Shown here piece after piece: positions 4,837 to 7,146 of a stretch of 7,146 nt of DNA. A program made the position numbers and the translations under genes. The number at the start of each line of letters is the position of its first letter. Within the stretch, counting starts at the first letter, position 1. Location of the stretch: assembly GCA_031263625.1 (NCBI GenBank), contig JAISFK010000039.1, positions 1 to 7,146 on the forward strand, written 5' to 3'. The notes under the pieces are model-generated. The model had not been told where the DNA came from. It saw nothing but the letters and a program-made list of their open reading frames with translations, and did not search any database. This stretch comes from Clostridiales bacterium (lineage in GTDB: Bacteria; Bacillota; Clostridia; WRLR01).

Positions 4837-7137
4837 TTGCCAAAAAACACAGGACAGAACAAGGGATCGCGCGCAGGAAAAGGCGCTGGGCAAGAGAAAG
4901 GAGCAGCTCAAGGCGCAGGTCAAGGCGCCGTGCAGGGGCAGGGCGCAGGGCAGGGACAGGGCGCGGAACGCCACACGGAACAGCACATCGTGGACACGCT
5001 GGAAAAAAACTACATGCCTTACGCGATGAGCGTCATCGTGTCGCGCGCGATACCCGAGATAGACGGCCTGAAGCCGTCCCACAGGAAGCTGCTATACACG
5101 ATGTACACGATGGGCCTGCTGGGCTCCGCGCGCACGAAGTCGGCCAACGTGGTCGGCCAGACGATGAAGCTCAACCCGCACGGCGACCTGGCCATCTACG
5201 AAACGATGGTGCGGCTGACGCGCGGCAACGGCGCTTTGTTGCACCCGTATGTCGATTCCAAGGGGAACTTCGGCAAGCAGTATTCAAAGGACATGCAGTT
5301 CGCCGCCGCGCGCTACACGGAGGTCAAGCTCGAAAAGATCGCGGCGGAGATGTTCGCCGGCATCGACGAGGACACGGTGGACTTCATCGACAACTACGAC
5401 GGCAGGCTCAAGGAGCCGCTGCTCCTGCCCGTCACGTACCCCAGCGTGCTCGTGAACATGAACCAGGGCATCGCGGTCGGCATGGCGAGCAACATCGCGA
5501 GCTTCAACCTGCGCGAGGTCTGCCGCGCCGCCATCGCGTACATCGACGACGCGGGCGCCGACCTGATGGCCCTCATGCCCGCGCCGGACCTGCCGTCCGG
5601 CGGGCAGCTCATATACAGCGAGAAGGCCATGGCTGGCATATACGAAACGGGGCGCGGCACGTTCAGGCTGCGCGGGAGATACCGCTTCGACAAGCGCAAC
5701 AGCTGCATAGAGGTGTTCGAGATCCCGTACACGACGACGGTCGAGGCCATCATCGAGTCGGTCATCGACCTCGTGAAGAAGGGCAGGATAAAGGACGTCA
5801 GCGACGTCCGCGACGAAACCGACCTCAACGGGCTCAAAATCGCCATCGACATCAAGAAGAGCGCCGACCCGGACGACCTCATGCGCAGGCTGTTCAGGCT
5901 GACGCCGCTCCAGGACAGCTTCGGCTGCAACTTCAACATACTCGTGAACGGCCGCCCGCGCGTCATGGGCGTGCGCGAGATCCTGAAGGAGTGGCTCGCC
6001 TTCCGGGGCGCGTGCCTGCGGCGCCAGCTGGCGCACGAGATGGCCGTCAAGCGCGCGAGGCAGCACCTTTTGGAGGGCCTGTACAAGATCCTCGTGGACA
6101 TCGACAAGGCGATCCGGATCATACGCGGGACGGAGAGCGACAGGGACGTGGTGCCGAACCTCATGGAGGGCTTCGGCATCGACAGGCCGCAGGCCGACTT
6201 CATCTGCGAGATACGGCTGAGGAACCTGAACAAGGAGTTCATCCTCAGCCGGGCCGGCGAGATCGACGCGCTCAAAGGGGACGTGGAGCGCATCGAGCAG
6301 ACGCTCGCGAGCGAAAAGCGGCTGAACGCGCTCATCAAGAAGCAGCTCGAGCGCGTCGCCAAGGACTACGGCCGCGACCGCCTGACGGAGATCGTCCGCG
6401 AGGACGACGTGGACGAGATAACGGACGACCATCTGATAGACGACTACAACCTCAAGATATTCCTGACCGACCAGAACTACATCAAAAAGATCGCGCTGAC
6501 GTCGCTGCGCTCGTCCGGCGAGCACAAGCTGAAAGAGGGCGACTTTTTCGCCCAGGAGATTGAAACCCACAACAAGGCGGACCTGCTGCTGTTCACGGAC
6601 AGGGGCGAGGTGTGCAAGATGAAGGTTCACGAGCTGCCGGAGGCCAAGGCGTCGTCCATGGGCGAATACCTCCCCAACCTGCTGAAGCTGGGCGACGGCG
6701 AGCGGATCGTGTACATCACGGCGACGGACGACTACGACGGCTGCATGCTCTTTGGCTTCCGCAACGGCAAGTTCGCGAAGATCAGCATGAGCGGCTACGC
6801 GACGAAGACGAACCGCCGGCGCCTGTCGAACGCCTACTCCACGCTGTCGCCGCTCGTGTTCGCCAGGCACATGGCGGGCGACGCCGAGCTTGTCGCGTAC
6901 AGCAATCTGGACAAGGCGCTCATATTCGACACGTCCGCGATCAACCCCAAGACGAGCCGCGACTCGCAGGGCGTCCAGGTGATGAAGGAGAAGAAGGGCA
7001 GCTACGTCAGGGAGGTGTGCGGCATTGAGGAGTCCGGCATACGCGACCTCGACTACTACAGGACGAAAAACATCCCCGCCGTCGGCTACTACCTGAAGGA
7101 CGGGGACTACAAGCGGCCGGAGCAGCTCAAGTTCTGA
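4837..7137 (+). CDS. GyrA/ParC-like subunit of the same type IIA topoisomerase
   Basis: This is the DNA-cleaving subunit, 766 aa from TTG 4837 (770 from ATG 4825). The catalytic tyrosine is in AAARYTEVKL (codon 5314-5316), preceded by the winged-helix sequence SHRKLLYTMY and NPHGDLAIYE. GIAVGMASNI (around 5467-5496) holds the DNA-intercalating Ile. A coiled-coil and C-gate region follows (about 6010-6380, including LLEGLYKILVDIDKAIRII and PQADFICEIRLRNL). The C-terminal domain has about three β-pinwheel blades, with SGEHKLKEGDF where gyrase has its QRRGGKG GyrA box. DNA-wrapping, gyrase-like supercoiling is therefore unlikely, and relaxation or decatenation more likely. A Gly/Gln/Ala-rich tail of about 45 residues precedes the conserved TEQHIVDTLEKNYMPYAMS. 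The position equal to E. coli GyrA Ser83 is Leu (codon 5188) and that of Asp87 is Glu (5200). It lies 93 bp after the GyrB-like gene with no terminator between, so they are co-transcribed. No gene symbol is given because ParC and the third-family role cannot be separated. Confidence 0.93.
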   Translation: MPKNTGQNKGSRAGKGAGQEKGAAQGAGQGAVQGQGAGQGQGAERHTEQHIVDTLEKNYMPYAMSVIVSRAIPEIDGLKPSHRKLLYTMYTMGLLGSARTKSANVVGQTMKLNPHGDLAIYETMVRLTRGNGALLHPYVDSKGNFGKQYSKDMQFAAARYTEVKLEKIAAEMFAGIDEDTVDFIDNYDGRLKEPLLLPVTYPSVLVNMNQGIAVGMASNIASFNLREVCRAAIAYIDDAGADLMALMPAPDLPSGGQLIYSEKAMAGIYETGRGTFRLRGRYRFDKRNSCIEVFEIPYTTTVEAIIESVIDLVKKGRIKDVSDVRDETDLNGLKIAIDIKKSADPDDLMRRLFRLTPLQDSFGCNFNILVNGRPRVMGVREILKEWLAFRGACLRRQLAHEMAVKRARQHLLEGLYKILVDIDKAIRIIRGTESDRDVVPNLMEGFGIDRPQADFICEIRLRNLNKEFILSRAGEIDALKGDVERIEQTLASEKRLNALIKKQLERVAKDYGRDRLTEIVREDDVDEITDDHLIDDYNLKIFLTDQNYIKKIALTSLRSSGEHKLKEGDFFAQEIETHNKADLLLFTDRGEVCKMKVHELPEAKASSMGEYLPNLLKLGDGERIVYITATDDYDGCMLFGFRNGKFAKISMSGYATKTNRRRLSNAYSTLSPLVFARHMAGDAELVAYSNLDKALIFDTSAINPKTSRDSQGVQVMKEKKGSYVREVCGIEESGIRDLDYYRTKNIPAVGYYLKDGDYKRPEQLKF
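4894..4971. repeat. Low-complexity Gly/Gln-coding tract
   Basis: Short imperfect units of the kind GGCGCAGG, CAGGGGCAGG and CAGGGACAGG encode AGQGAVQGQGAGQGQGA in the N-terminal tail of the GyrA-like protein. The tract is likely disordered. It differs in composition from the tail of the partner subunit but is built in the same way from short G-rich units. Confidence 0.7.
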
Positions 7138-7146
7138 CGGCGGGGC

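Noticed and set aside
2860..5082. Long open frame of 740 codons on the minus strand
   Set aside because: It lies opposite the well-supported topoisomerase genes, has Arg/Leu/Val/Ala-biased nonsense composition and contains no recognisable motif. Such frames are expected opposite GC-rich genes.
5284..6870. Minus-strand frame of 528 codons opposite the GyrA-like gene
   Set aside because: It is a GC-driven antisense shadow with no domain and no ribosome site seen.

Overview
The window holds two parts that differ in base composition. Bases 1 to about 2270 are AT-richer, repeat-rich accessory DNA. Bases from about 2270 to 7137 are a GC-rich pair of genes for the two subunits of a divergent type IIA topoisomerase. 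The subunits resemble the extra GyrB/GyrA-like pair carried by many Clostridia besides gyrase and Topo IV. Together with the Shine-Dalgarno sequences, this suggests a GC-rich, anaerobic, gut-type Bacillota. That placement is a family-level inference and is weak.

Left part. A σ70/σA-type promoter with an extended -10 (93-121) has a perfect 14-bp-arm palindrome over its -35. It drives a 403-aa AAA_14/DUF4143 ATPase with a PD-(D/E)XK-like C-terminus (243-1454). The stop codon of this gene is the first triplet of seven 11-bp tandem repeats (1452-1528). A short gene (1703-1948) follows, for a DUF6364-like ribbon-helix-helix antitoxin, with a perfect 14-bp palindrome at its promoter. The PIN toxin normally found next to such a gene is missing. 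Only a fragment of about 30 codons remains (2115-2207). Between antitoxin and toxin remnant lies about 170 bp of repeat DNA. This includes a second copy of the stem-loop element that also sits in the ATPase leader, so the left part looks like a decayed toxin-antitoxin locus invaded by a dispersed repeat.

Right part. A good promoter (2104-2132), starting just ahead of the toxin remnant and running into it, is placed to transcribe the topoisomerase pair. The GyrB/ParE-like subunit (about 2323-4743) keeps the GHKL ATPase and TOPRIM motifs. It has gained a Gly/Ser/Asn-rich N-terminal tail built from 9-bp and 42-bp repeats, and an Ala/Gly/Pro/Ser/Thr-rich insert of about 80 residues inside the ATPase domain. 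The GyrA/ParC-like subunit (4837 or 4825 to 7137) keeps the catalytic tyrosine, has a Gly/Gln-rich N-terminal tail, lacks the GyrA box and ends after roughly three C-terminal blades. The two genes are 81-93 bp apart with no terminator and should form one operon and one A2B2 enzyme. A perfect 19-bp tandem duplication spans the stop of the first gene.

Most worth following up are the unusual low-complexity segments in all the tails and inserts of this topoisomerase, and the disrupted toxin-antitoxin locus whose toxin remnant overlaps the promoter facing the topoisomerase operon. I see no RNA genes, CRISPR array or complete insertion sequence.
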